Below, piece after piece: positions 52,000 to 63,919 of a DNA stretch of 64,000 bases. A program made the translations under genes and the position numbers. Numbering within the stretch: the stretch's first letter is position 1; the number at the start of each line of letters is the position of its first letter. Source of the DNA: Acanthacorydalis orientalis (lineage: Eukaryota; Arthropoda; Insecta; Megaloptera; Corydalidae); the NCBI GenBank assembly GCA_034766995.1, contig CM068323.1, forward strand, positions 20,320,112-20,384,111. The letters are read 5' to 3'. Under the pieces are notes generated by a model. That model ran no database searches and had not been told where the DNA came from. It saw only the letters and a program-made list of their open reading frames with translations.

Positions 52000-53189
52000 T
52001 TTTTTGTAAGCTTTTATTCGATTGATACTTATCCCCTTTCATTTATTTTGATTCCTTTTATTTTTACGAACTGACCGTTATAAAACTTAATTCTCTTTTT
52101 GATTTTTTAAAAGTAATATTGATTTTATTAATTTTAATCAAAGTGTATATTATTTTCGTCATGGATTTTAAACATACGTTTCGAAATCACACACAATCAA
52201 TATTTTAATAAAATATTGATAATGTTGCAGTAGTTTTAGAATTAAAACTTTCAAATACTATCCCTCTTCATGATTTCTTTTTAAAACTAAATAAAATAAA
52301 CAGTTAAATACAGATTTTTTAAATAATAAATCTATTGTTTTTTCCTTAAAAAGTATAAATAGTTAGTTTTATTTCACTTTGAAAAATACTTGTGTATGTG
52401 TATTCATATTCTAAAGTGATCACTAAAAACAGTAACAATAAAAGTCTGAAAGAAATATGTTGTAAATACTATACTCCGATAAATTATGGATGTTTTACAC
52501 ACACACGCGTGTATATATATATATATACACAATGTATGTATATTGGGTGTATAATTTACTGCGCCAGTTTTCCATTTCAGTAACCCATACTTCTAGTTTG
52601 TACTGTTTTCTCTCTGTTTCAGTCTAGTATTATTTTATAAATTTTATCTGTTTTCTCTTGCCAACTTTTTCATATTCTTCCTTTTCGCAATTCTTTGTAT
52701 AAACCTAATATATAATGCGTTTCGGTAAATGTTTATTTGACATTGTACATGTTCGTACCACAGAAGTATGAAATAAATTACATGACGGTCACACAGGTTA
52801 GTTAACCGTTGAGATATAGGTCATATTTAGAGAGATCCATATTTATATTTATTCAGTTGAACGTTTTAGTTTCAAATTATAAATTCTGAATAGTTTGATG
52901 AATAGCACTGGTAATTTAAACAGATATGATATATAATGTATTTTCATTGTAAATTTATCTATATAAACATCGATATCTCGCTATATGAGATTGTTGGACA
53001 GTATAGATAATCCTGTTGTTTTAAGCAGATGTGTTATTAATCTAATACTATCCTCGTATACGATCCTATTTATATCTAAGTAAACAAATTTTATTTTCAA
53101 ATTTGTAATATACATTTATTCATTTTGATCAATTTAATCTAAAGCTATACTGTTGATAAAATGAGTAAGAGGGTTAAAACAAAAGTGCG

Positions 53190-53235
<46 letters not shown>

Positions 53236-55260
53236 TACCTACTTTAATACAAAATTTATATAAATACTTTTTAACATTTTATATAAATTATATTACTTGA
53301 CATTAATCATCCTATATATATACATTATTTATTACAATTTATATAACATTTATTTGATACTTTAAGGAAGAAAATAATATATTTTAAAATGTATAATTAG
53401 ATGTTAATTGAATGTTCTTTTTTAATATTTTAATAGTATTACTGTTTGATAATAACTAAATGTAATTTAAACTTATTTTTAAAATGTGATCACTTTATGA
53501 ACACACTGATTTTAAAAGAACTTATTTTAATATTATGTTTAGTTTAAAGAAAGATATATTTAAGAGTTCATATTATAAAAAAAATCATTCTTTTTATAAA
53601 CTTGAAGAGTGATTCATCTCTATCCACTTTGCTATCTCTTTGGACTTCTCTTTATTCTATATTTCTTGAAATATTTATAGACTGAAACAGAATATTTGTT
53701 CAAAAACTTCTCCTATCTTCATAAAAGTTATATATTTCGCTGGAAACTTCTTGTCAATATTTCATAGAATTTTTTTTCTTAATTTGCCATATTTTGTTGG
53801 ATATAATCAAAAAAAAGTGTTATGAGAAAAATATAGTTTATTGCATAAAATTATCGAATAAACATGTCAATTTACAAGTTTTATATCTTTGAAATTCAAA
53901 TCAAACGACGAATGGATATAATTGACTTAAATGTTTTTTCCTTGAAATAATGCTGAAAGTTATTTCTTTTGACTTTAAGTAGCAGAACATTTACAAACAG
54001 CTATATTTTTTGTTTTACAGTATAGAATTTACGTTTTATACGAAAAATAAGTTTTATAAACTATTATAAACTTTAATGGGGTTCTTGCGTGCGAATTTCC
54101 ACATACAATCATGTAGTAAAGTTTTGGATTACTTACCCAATATTTATTACTGAACATTTCGTGAATAGTTTGTTCGACATTTAGCACATGTTATCATTTA
54201 ACAATTGTTTCTTTTGTTTCGTTAATAAAGATGTTACAAATTATTAATGAAGGATTGTAATCAATGTCCAAATAATACTGTGCAAAAAGGATTTATAGCG
54301 TATGTTACATTTTATTAAAATATACTGTTTTTCATGATTAATGTGCGTTGATTTTAATACATTTGTAAGATAAATAAATAAAAGTAGTTGGCGGTATACA
54401 TTTTTTTTTATTTTTAAATCAGAATTAATTTAATTAGTATGTTTTATTTAACGTAATAGTGTTGGCTGCTAAATAAATGTTATTATAAATAAATTTAAAA
54501 TTGCAATAGTGTTTTGTGTACATATTTTAAATCATGTAACGTAAATGAGTGAATAATTCAAGGGTTTAATAAGATTTTAAAATGTAATTATTGAAGTAGA
54601 TATTAATATACCAAGTAAAAATAAAGGAGACATGAATTTATTATTATGTAAATTTATTATATTAATTTTAAAAGTCAACCTGTTATTAAATAACATTTAT
54701 AATACAAAATTAAATTCATATTTAAAATAACCATAAGTAAATAATTACTAATTTTTTAATTAAAAAGAAACAACGACTTTTTTATTAATAAAATAAGATC
54801 AGGAAGTTTTTCAAACTTTAAATACGTTGTCTGATTCTATATAAATATTAAACAGTTAAGAAAGAAAACAGAGTTCAGTCCTGATATTTGAGCAGAATAT
54901 ACAATGTTAAAGCTCTAATTGCAAATATAACTCATACCAAACGTTTTAAAATTTTATTTTAATATTTTTTTACATTAAACATGATTTACTTTCAATTACT
55001 TTTTTTGTAGGTTTTTATATATCGCACTCTCGTTTAATATAATTCATTTACGTTCCCCTGTGTAATATATCTTTCATTATTATCTACTTATATTCTTAAA
55101 AAATTCTTATTTTATCTCCGTCTTAATATTAAATATATCATTATTGTTGACCTTTAATTTTATGTGCATTATAATATGTTTCGAAGTGAATAACAAAAAA
55201 GTATTTGAATTCGACGGGAAATTAATAAAATCTATAAAAAATGATACAAAAAACTTAAAA
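52000..55260. other. AT desert, no gene seen
   Basis: One (TA)n array at 53192 and CACACACACGCGTG joined to TA at 52498-52528. Confidence 0.5.
53192..53231. repeat. (TA)n array
   Basis: 40 bp. Confidence 0.95.
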
Positions 55261-55336
55261 TTTTATTTTATTATATATGAACATTTTCAATTTATACAAT
55301 TTTAATATATTTGAAAACTGTTTAATTTTTTTAATA

Positions 55337-55338
<2 letters not shown>

Positions 55339-55382
<44 letters not shown>
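55339..55382. repeat. (TA)n array
   Basis: 44 bp, just upstream of the clip-like candidate. Confidence 0.95.
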
Positions 55383-55386
<4 letters not shown>

Positions 55387-55404
55387 GTATTTGTGTAAAT
55401 GTAG

Positions 55405-55484
55405 AAAAAAATTCTATTTATTTGCTACAATTTTAAAAGAGCACACTGGAAAATGTATCAATCTATTACAGTGTGACGAAGATG
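55405..55484 (+). other. Exon-like fragment with clip-domain-like Cys spacing
   Basis: An AG at 55403-55404 and a possible donor GGTAAAC at 55484 bracket a frame reading KKFYLFATILKEHTGKCIN, then LLQCDED. The segment TGKCINLLQC resembles the G-x-C-V-x4-C part of insect clip domains, which occur at the N-terminus of many serine protease homologs. The remaining clip cysteines are not visible, it lies 31 kb from the protease homolog and on the opposite strand, and the upstream part of the same frame is a (TA)n artefact. Confidence 0.15.
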
Positions 55485-55499
55485 GTAAACTAAAATTAT

Positions 55500-55718
55500 G
55501 TCAAACGGGAGCTTGAACTTAGTTACTAAGATTTACGATTGTTTAATTTGATCCGAGTTAATTCTGGCCGGAATTAATTTGTCGAATAATGGCACATTTA
55601 AAATTGGAGTTCTTGTATGCCGGTTGCTATAGGTGCTTCGTTTAAACCTACGTCTCTTGTCAACGTTCGACAAAGTTACGACTTTCTATACCTGTATATT
55701 CGTCTATATATTTGTTCA

Positions 55719-55772
<54 letters not shown>

Positions 55773-56050
55773 CATGGATGGAAACGTGAGTATTTAAGTA
55801 TAATCGAAAGAGAAACAGAGACGGGTCGATAGAAAACGGAATTAAGTTCCAATATTCGTTTGCCATACCTTGTTACGTATAATTGAGTTCGATCATTGGA
55901 ATTAGTCCGTAAGGTTGTTACTGATTCTCGATTGGTTTGCATCGATCAGCTTATATGTACAGTTACTTGAAATGAAATTTGTCATTTAATTACGTTTCTT
56001 ACCGTATTGACGGTTTTGTTGAATCGGTTGATCGAATTAAACAATACAGT
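55500..56050. promoter_or_regulatory. Balanced-composition island with a (TA)n array inside
   Basis: ATTCTGGCCGGAATTAATTT near 55561 is a near-palindrome. Frames on both strands across 55617-55942 are extended by the TA run. Confidence 0.3.
55723..55766. repeat. (TA)n array
   Basis: 44 bp inside the 55.5-56.05 kb island. Confidence 0.95.
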
Positions 56051-56184
56051 TCAATACTTTTAAAAGCATTTGTAAAAAATAGTCGCGTAAAATGAAAAAC
56101 AATCAGGAAATAGAATTTTCATGTTTAGTGATTTACTTTTCAAGCTGTCAATTTTATTAAAAGGTAAATATTAATAATCAAATC

Positions 56185-56193
<9 letters not shown>

Positions 56194-56244
<51 letters not shown>
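56194..56244. repeat. (TA)n array
   Basis: 51 bp. Confidence 0.95.
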
Positions 56245-56247
<3 letters not shown>

Positions 56248-56507
56248 GTGTATGCTTATTTGTGAAAAGTTGTTAAATGTTTGAAAGATAGTTTATTGTC
56301 AACAGTTGGTTTAACTGTTAACTTCTAGTGTACTAGCGTTCTGATTGCATTATTGTATTCTGAGGTGCACTAGTGATTTATCTCTGATATCCTTATAAGA
56401 GTATCGATCTTGTGACAGATTAAGTTCTTACAAGTATCCTTGACGTGTCGGAAATTGGCTATAAGTCATAACACAGCTGTGAAAAATGTCATGCTGCATG
56501 TTTTAAG

Positions 56508-56508
<1 letters not shown>

Positions 56509-56540
<32 letters not shown>
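56509..56540. repeat. (TA)n array
   Basis: 32 bp. Confidence 0.95.
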
Positions 56541-56542
<2 letters not shown>

Positions 56543-57164
56543 AAGAAAAAAAATGAATATATCCTTGTTTTAAATGTTTCTATTAAGTAAGATTTTAAAT
56601 TAAAATGAAAATATGAATGTTGGCTTATTCATCTATGATTTTCAGTGAGAGCTGTATGATTCACATGATAATATTGTATTATATATATATGAAATATAAT
56701 ACATAATATATTTGAAGCAAATGCGTAGTATGAACTTTTAAATTAATTTAAAAAATGATATTGACTATATATGTTATTCCTTAGGCTTATTTTTCATTTA
56801 TGTTTAAAAGAGTTGAAAGAATAATTGAAAGCATTTGTAGTCGAATTGTTAGTAAAATATTTTCTAGACTGTCGTTTTATGAGATTATCTTTAGAATTAT
56901 CAGATGTGTCATCCCTCTTATTAAGGAAACAGTAGTCTAGAATATTAAATAAGTTAAAATCTTGATGTAATTTGAAATTACTTAATCAAAAAAAAGATAA
57001 ATAAATATTAAGATTTTTTTATCTTTCACATGTATTATAAATCATTTATAGTATTTGAAAATAGTATATTAATTTATATAAAGTCAAAATGAAGATATAG
57101 GGTTACACATGCCTTTATAAAATTATTTTAATGTTATACGTTTCTTTTTACTGCAGAGTTATGA

Positions 57165-57167
<3 letters not shown>

Positions 57168-57212
<45 letters not shown>
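57168..57212. repeat. (TA)n array
   Basis: 45 bp, left of the 57.4-58.0 kb island. Confidence 0.95.
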
Positions 57213-57214
<2 letters not shown>

Positions 57215-57359
57215 CATTTATAAATATTGCTCTTCAGAGTATAAAACGAGAAGAATCTCTAAAAAACGAAATTTTTGTCTAAGATGAAAAACCAACTGAT
57301 ATTTGATTTCTGTAAATAAAAATTTCATAAAAGTGGGTAAAGATTTTTGAAACGATTTA

Positions 57360-57612
57360 ATATATTACATTATTGACGTCCAATCTATCATCAAAACGTA
57401 TTTAGTTCGATCTCTATCTCAAAGAATCAGAAAAAAATCGAATAAAAATCCGCTTATGTCATTATTACGTCATTATGTCACAGGCGCCGAGTTCTTGAGC
57501 GCCATCCGTTTCTACCGTTTTGTCGAAACGTGTACATGAGTATGTATTATACTGAAACGATAAGAAAGTATCAGAAATATCCAATATTTCTCGATGATTA
57601 TAAGCGGATCCC

Positions 57613-57666
<54 letters not shown>

Positions 57667-58010
57667 GACGTTTGCAGTCGTCTCATTTCGGTACGGGTTT
57701 CGCGTTGCGCCCACAAAGCTCCAAAAGCGCGCCAGCACATTATTCAGACACCGCTCGCTGTTCATTGGAGCGAGTTATGTTTGGATTTAGTGCCTGCTGT
57801 ACCGCAATGCAGCTCCAATACACTGTTACCATAACGTCACATATGAGTGGCCGTTCGCGCTTGTTGAATTTGCTCTTTCGCATTAAAACACTCTGGGCGT
57901 CTTTGTGACGGCGATTCTTACGTATATAAATGTATATGGGATGGAAAGTACACACACACATTGAAAAAAAATGTAGGCAGCCATCTGTAAAATTAACCAA
58001 TATGACAGAT
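57360..58010. promoter_or_regulatory. Balanced-composition island, CpG-bearing
   Basis: GGCGCCGAGTTCTTGAGCGC near 57483 and GGGTTTCGCGTTGCGCCCAC near 57696. Overlapping frames on both strands (57465-58000) are unrecognised and mutually shadow. Confidence 0.35.
57616..57664. repeat. (TA)n array
   Basis: 49 bp inside that island. It is the last array above 30 bp before the satellite; a 20-bp run at 58900 follows. Confidence 0.95.
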
Positions 58011-58014
58011 TTAG

Positions 58015-59745
58015 ATCATATTTCGATATGAAAATGCTACATAAATATTTATTTTAATGGACAGTTGCTATACGTGTTTAATCTTTGTGCGTTGTATTGA
58101 AAAAGCTGTCAATCTTTAATATAAAAAATGTTATTCGTGTTATCTTTTCTTCTCATATGTTCAGTTTATTTTCTTTTTAACAGTTTACTAGTCATTTATT
58201 CTACATCTATAGTAATACATAATGAATCTAAATAAAAAACAGATCTACAATAAATTATTTTCATATACAAAAAAATTAAACACAATAACTATTATTTTGT
58301 ATAAAAATAGATTCAATAATATTGAAATATAACATTAATATATTTTTTACACAAATGTGTAAAGAACCTTATACATTATACATATTTGTACGTGTATGTG
58401 CATATATAGAATAATATCATAATTTATAAACTTTATGCCTAATATTATTCTTAGTGAAATTGATTTGTGGTAGATTGAATTAAATAAAATGTTAAGACTT
58501 GAAAGAAAAATGTAGTGTCTATATTTTAGACGAAGTAAAATATTTGAAAATTAAACATATGATATATATTTTCACAAATGTACCTATCTTATGTTTAGTA
58601 AAGTTTCGCATGAAAACACTATGCAAATACAGTTGAATATTTGAACATTGTTCATGCATCATTTACGTTGTTTATTTATAACAATGTTTTAAAACTGACT
58701 GTCAGAAGTTTCAATTGAACAATACATTTGGTAATTCCGAGGTTATTTCTCACAATAAAAAAGTAATTTTGAAACGAATCGATCTCAATTAGATTTATTG
58801 ATAAATCAATGCAGTTCTGTTTACTCGTTAACTCTTGTCATTCTTCACTCTTTGATTTTTTTTAATTTTCTCCGTGTCGTAAATTTTACACATACCCATT
58901 ATATATATATATATGTATATATAGCGTTTAAAAATTGGTTCATCTCCGATGTAAACAAATCCAATTTCTTTAATAGATTTCACAGTTTGTTTCAATTAGA
59001 AGATTTACAGAAAAAAATTTTACTGGTTTTATTTTTGCTTTACTGTGATAAAGTTGAAAATTGCATATTTTTTTAATATTTTATTCAGTTATTACATTCA
59101 TATTTTCTTGTATGTTTATAAAATAATACTTAGAGATACACAGACCTGATATATCTTTAAGTATATTTAAAACTACTCACCAGTTAATTATATAACAAAA
59201 TTTAATTAGAATTTGATATATTTAAAGAAGTTATAGAACAGAGAGTTTCCTTGTTTCTATCATTTTAAGCGAATTTATTTATAAAAAACCAATTTATAAA
59301 AAATGATGATTAAAACATTATAAGTCGTTTTTTATTATGTTAAAGTTTTAAATTTTGTTATAAAATATAATAATAATTGAAAACGTTTCTTACTCAACAT
59401 GTAAGATAGTTAATAGTATATTATAATTAATTTCCTAGTAAATATTTTCATTTAAAATATTTTTTAATATATGTTTACTTAAAAATATTAAATTTGAATA
59501 ATGCTATGTATCAGTAACGTTGTAAGTAAATGAATTGAGTATAAGTACGTGATAAAAATATTTATTTTGTACTTAAAAAGTATTTATTACTCCTTTTTAA
59601 TAGCTTATCAAACTTTCTCATTCTGTTTCCTGAACAAGTTAAACGTTTCAAAATATAAATTCTATAATTAATTTTCTCTTAACCATTAACTTTTTATATC
59701 TTATTTAATATTTAATTGTATTCCTCATCCTTTTTTTATAAAATC
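58015..59745. other. AT desert bordering the satellite
   Basis: No array above about 20 bp and no coding motif. The plus frame 58798-59076 is Phe/Leu/Asn-rich and unrecognised. Confidence 0.5.
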
Positions 59746-60635
59746 CACCATATCCGCAATACCCGCCGTATCCGCATATCCGCAAAATCCAAAAAAATGC
59801 TATTTTTGCGGGTTTCTGAGTTATTTTTGGTATTTATTATTATCGTATGATATAGAACATTAGAATACGCATCGAACAGTATGAAATTTTTGTCATTTTT
59901 TTTACATTTTGGATATTTTAAGCAAGAAAAACGTTTATTTTTGCGGATATTTTGCGGATATTTCGCGGTTTTTGTGACTTTTTTGGTATCTATTATGAAC
60001 CGATGTTAATTTTGACTCATGTATGACATAGTACATTAAAATACGCATCGGACAGTATGAAATAGTTGCCATTTTTATAGCATTTTGGATATTTTAGCCA
60101 TGAAAAACCTTTATTTTTGTTAATTTTTCGCGGTTTTTGTGACTTTTTCGGTATCTATTATAAACCGATGTCAATTTTGACTCAAGTATGAAATAGAACA
60201 TTAAATAACGCATAGAACAGTATGAAATAGTTGCTAGTTTTATAACATTTTGCATATTTTATGAAGGAAAAACGGTAATTTTTGCGGTTTTTTTGATATT
60301 TCCGACATTTATTACGGACAGATATTAATTTTGTCTAGAAATATACATAAAGAATTAAAAGACGAATCGACCAGTATTAATTAGTTGCCAAATTATCCTA
60401 CATATCCAGAAAATAAGCAATATCCGTAATATCCACCATATACGAAATATCCGCATTATCCGCAATAACCGCAATATCCAAAAAAATGTGATTTTTTGTA
60501 GTTTTCTTGATATTTCCTACATTTTTTATGGACTGATATTAATTTTAAATACGATATCATATAGAACAATTATATACGCATCGACCGGTATGAAATAGTT
60601 GCCATTTTTAAAACAATTTGGATATTTTATATATT
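59746..60635 (+). repeat. Forward arm of first higher-order unit (monomer types a-e)
   Basis: Successive diverged monomers begin near 59746 (a), 59943 (b), 60120 (c), 60287 (d) and 60480 (e). Types b and c carry TTTCGCGGTTTTTGTGACTT. Type d has ATTAATTAGTTGCC, and e ends in GGATATTTTATATATTGCGG. The same series recurs from 62090 to 62970. Confidence 0.8.
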
Positions 60636-60690
60636 GCGGATATGGCGGATATTGAGGATATGGCAGATATTGCGGATTTGGTTTATTTTG
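60636..60690. repeat. Symmetry centre of type 1 (GCGGATATG-rich)
   Basis: Short 9-bp-type repeats (GGATATGGC, GGATATTGA) separate forward from reversed monomers. The second copy at 62971-63010 is about 12-15 bp shorter. Confidence 0.7.
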
Positions 60691-61417
60691 TTGATATGTA
60701 GGATATTGTGGTAACTAGTTAATGCTGGTCGATTCGTCTTTTAATGCTTTATGTATATGTCTTAACAAAATTAACATCGGTCCATAATAAATGTCTGAAA
60801 TATCAAAAAAACCGCAAAATATCTGCAAAAATTTCCGTTATTCCTTCATAAAATATGCAAAATGTTATAAAACTAGCAACTATTTCATACCGTTCGATGC
60901 GTATTCTCATGTTCTATATCGTAAAAGAGACAAAATTAACATAGGTTCATAATTGATACCGAAAAAGTGACAAAAACCGCGAAATATCCGCAAAACATCC
61001 GCAAAAATAAATGTTTTTCTTGCTTAAAATAGCCAAAATGTAAAAAAAATGACAAAAATTTCATACTGTTCGATGCGTATTCTCATGTTCTATATCATAA
61101 GATAATAATAAATACCAAAAATAACTCAAAAACCCCCCAAAATCGCATTTCTTTAGATTTTGCGGATATGCGGATATGGCGGATACGCAAAAATAAACGT
61201 TTTTCTTGCTTAAAATAGCCAAAATGTAAAAAAAATGACAAAAATTTCATACTGTTCGATGCGTATTCTAATGTTCTATATCATAAGATAATAAAAATTC
61301 CCAAAAATAACTCAAAAACCCCCCAAAATCGCATTTTTTTGGATTTTGCGGATATGCGGATATGACGGATATGGCGGATATGGCGGATATTGCGGATATG
61401 GCGGATACGGCGGATAT
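60690..61417 (-). repeat. Reversed arm of first unit
   Basis: Reverse-complement monomers resemble d (to about 60830), a b/c mixture (to about 61005) and two copies of a (61005-61181 and 61182-61417). The e and one of the b/c types have no reversed counterpart, so the arms are not equal. Confidence 0.75.
61344..61417. repeat. 9-bp tandem repeat (GCGGATATG) flanking the palindrome core
   Basis: About eight imperfect copies of GCGGATATG with variants GACGGATAT, GCGGATATT and GCGGATACG lead into the 18-bp palindromes. Mirror-image copies (ATATCCGCC, ATATCCGCA) follow at 61490-61560. Confidence 0.85.
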
Positions 61418-61489
61418 GATATCCTCCGCGGATAAGATATCCGCCGCGGATATGATATCCGCCGCGGATATGATATCCGCCGCGGATAT
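61418..61489. repeat. 18-bp palindromic tandem repeat, symmetry centre of type 2
   Basis: Four head-to-tail copies of GATATCCGCCGCGGATAT lie at 61418, 61436, 61454 and 61472; the first has two changes (CCTCCG and TAA). Each unit is almost self-complementary and rich in CpG. Reversed type-a monomers lie left and forward type-a monomers right at matching distances (61182 and 61719 are each about 270 bp from the centre). Confidence 0.9.
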
Positions 61490-62276
61490 GATATCCGCAT
61501 TATCCGCCATATCCGCAATATCCGCGTATCCGCCATATCCGCCATATCCGCATATCCGCAAAATCCAAAAAAATGCGATTTTTGGGGGTTTTTGAGTTAT
61601 TTTTGGTATTTATTATTATCTTATCACATAGAACATGAGAATACGCATCGAACAGTATGAAATTTTTGTCATTTTTTTTACATTTTGGCTATTTTAAGCA
61701 AGAAAAACGTTTATTTTTGCGTATCCGCCATATCCGCATATCCGCAAAATCCAAAGAAATGCGATTTTGAGGGGTTTTTGAGTTATTTTTGGTATTTATT
61801 ATTATCTTATGATATAGAACATGAGAATACGCATCGAACAGTATGAAATTTTTGTCATTTTTTTTACATTTTGGCTATTTTAAGCAAGAAAAACGTTTAT
61901 TTTTGCGTATCCGCCATATCCGCATATCCGCAAAATCCAAAGAAATGCGATTTTGGGGGGTTTTTGAGTTATTTTTGGTATTTATTATTATCTTATGATA
62001 TAGAACATGAGAATACGCATCGAACAGTATGAAATTTTTGTCATTTTTTTACATTTTGGCTATTTTAAGCAAGAAAAACGTTTATTTTTGCGTATCCGCC
62101 ATATCCGAATATCCGCAAAATCCAAAGAAATGCGATTTTTGGGGTTTTTTTGTTATTTTTTGTTATTTATTATTATCTTATGATATAGAACAATAAAATA
62201 CGCATCGAACAGTATGAAATTTTTGTAATTTTTTTTACATTTTGGATATTTTAAGCAAGAAAAACGTTTTTTTTTT
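61490..62276 (+). repeat. Forward type-a monomers in tandem, period about 186 bp
   Basis: The junction GCGTATCCGCC or its equivalent falls at 61719, 61905 and 62090, with the next monomer joint at 62277. Spacing is 186, 185 and 187 bp. Copies differ mainly in the length of G and T runs, so amplification is recent. Confidence 0.9.
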
Positions 62277-62970
62277 GCGGATATTTTGCGGATATTTCGC
62301 GGTTTTTGTGACTTTTTTGGTATCTATTATGAACCGATGTTAATTTTGACTCATGTATGATATAGTATATTAAAATACGCATCGGATAGTATGAAATAGT
62401 TGCCATTTTTATAGCATTTTGGATCTTTTAGCCATGAAAAACCTTTATTTTTGTTAATTTTTCGCGGTTTTTGTGACTTTTTCGGTATCTATTATAAACC
62501 GATGTCAATTTTTACTCAAGTATGAAATAGAACATTAAATAACGCATAGAACAGTATGAAATAGTTGCTAGTTTTATAACATTTTGGGTATTTTATGAAG
62601 GAAAAACTGTAATTTTTGCTGATTTTTTGCTGTTTTTATGATATTTCCGACATTTATTACGGACAGATATTAATTTAGTCTAGAAATATACATAAAGCAT
62701 TAAAAGACGAATCGACCAGTATTAATTAGTTGCCAAATTATCCTACATATCCACAAAATAAGCAATATCCGTAATATCCACCATATACGAAATATCCGCA
62801 TTATCCGCAATATCAAAAAAATGTGATTTTTTGCAGTTTATTTGATATTTCTTACATATTTTATGGACTGATATTAATTTTAAATAAGATATGATATAGA
62901 ACAATTATATACGCATCGACCGGTATGAAATAGTTGCCATTTTTAAAACAATTTGGATATTTTATATATT
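62277..62970 (+). repeat. Forward monomers b-e of second higher-order unit
   Basis: This is collinear with 59943-60635 with only scattered substitutions and small indels, for example GGATCTTTTAGCC in place of GGATATTTTAGCC. Confidence 0.85.
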
Positions 62971-63919
62971 GCGGATATGGCGGATATTGAGGATATGGCG
63001 GATATGGTTTATTTTGTTGATATGTAGGATATTTTGGTAACTAGTTAATACTGGTCGATTCGTCTTTTAATGCTTTATGTATATTTCTAGACAAAATTAA
63101 CATCGGTTCATAATAAATGTCTGAAATATCAAAAAAACCGCAAAATATCTGCAAAAATTTCCGTTATTCCTTCATAAAATATGCAAAATGTTATAAAACT
63201 AGCAACTATTTCATACCGTTCGATGCGTATTCTCATGTTCTATATCGTAAAAGAGACAAAATTAACATAGGTTCATAATTGATACCGAAAAAGTGACAAA
63301 AACCGCGAAATATCCGCAAAACATCCGCAAAAATAAATGTTTTTCTTGCTTAAAATAGCCAAAATGTAAAAAAAATGACAAAAGTTTCATACTGTTCGAT
63401 GCGTATTCTCATGTTCTATATCATAAGATAATAATAAATACCAAAAATAACTCAAAAACCTCCCAAAATCGCATTTCTTTGGATTTTGCGGATATGCGGA
63501 TATGGCGGATACGCAAAAATAAACGTTTTTCTTGCTTAAAATAGCCAAAATGTAAAAAAATGACAAAAATTTCATACTGTTCGATGCGTATTCTCATGTT
63601 CTATATCATAAGATAATAATAAATACCAAAAATAACTCAAAAACCCCCCAAAATCGCATTTCTTTGGATTTTGCGGATATGCGGATATGGCGGATACGCA
63701 AAAATAAACGTTTTTCTTGCTTAAAATAGCCAAAATGTAAAAAAAATGACAAAAATTTCATACTGTTCGATGCGTATTCTAATGTTCTATATCATAAGAT
63801 AATAAAAAATACCAAAAATAACTCAAAAACCCCCCAAAATCGCATTTTTTTGGATTTTGCGGATATGCGGATATGGCGGATATGGCGGATATTGCGGATA
63901 TGGCGTATACGGCGGATAT
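62971..63919 (-). repeat. Second type-1 centre and reversed arm, one monomer longer
   Basis: The centre at 62971 is followed by reversed monomers d, b/c and three type-a copies (joints near 63330, 63510 and 63695). The first unit has only two type-a copies. The distance from type-1 to type-2 centre is about 940 bp, against about 775 bp in the first unit. Confidence 0.8.

Larger units (their letters stand above)
56250..57355. other. AT-rich DNA, no gene seen
   Basis: Modest complexity at 56280-56500 only. Confidence 0.5.

Noticed and set aside
61268..61595. Repetitive frames on both strands of the satellite (DMADIADM and YPPYPQYP types)
   Set aside because: A 9-bp repeat is automatically open in several frames; the same DNA gives three unrelated repeat proteins.
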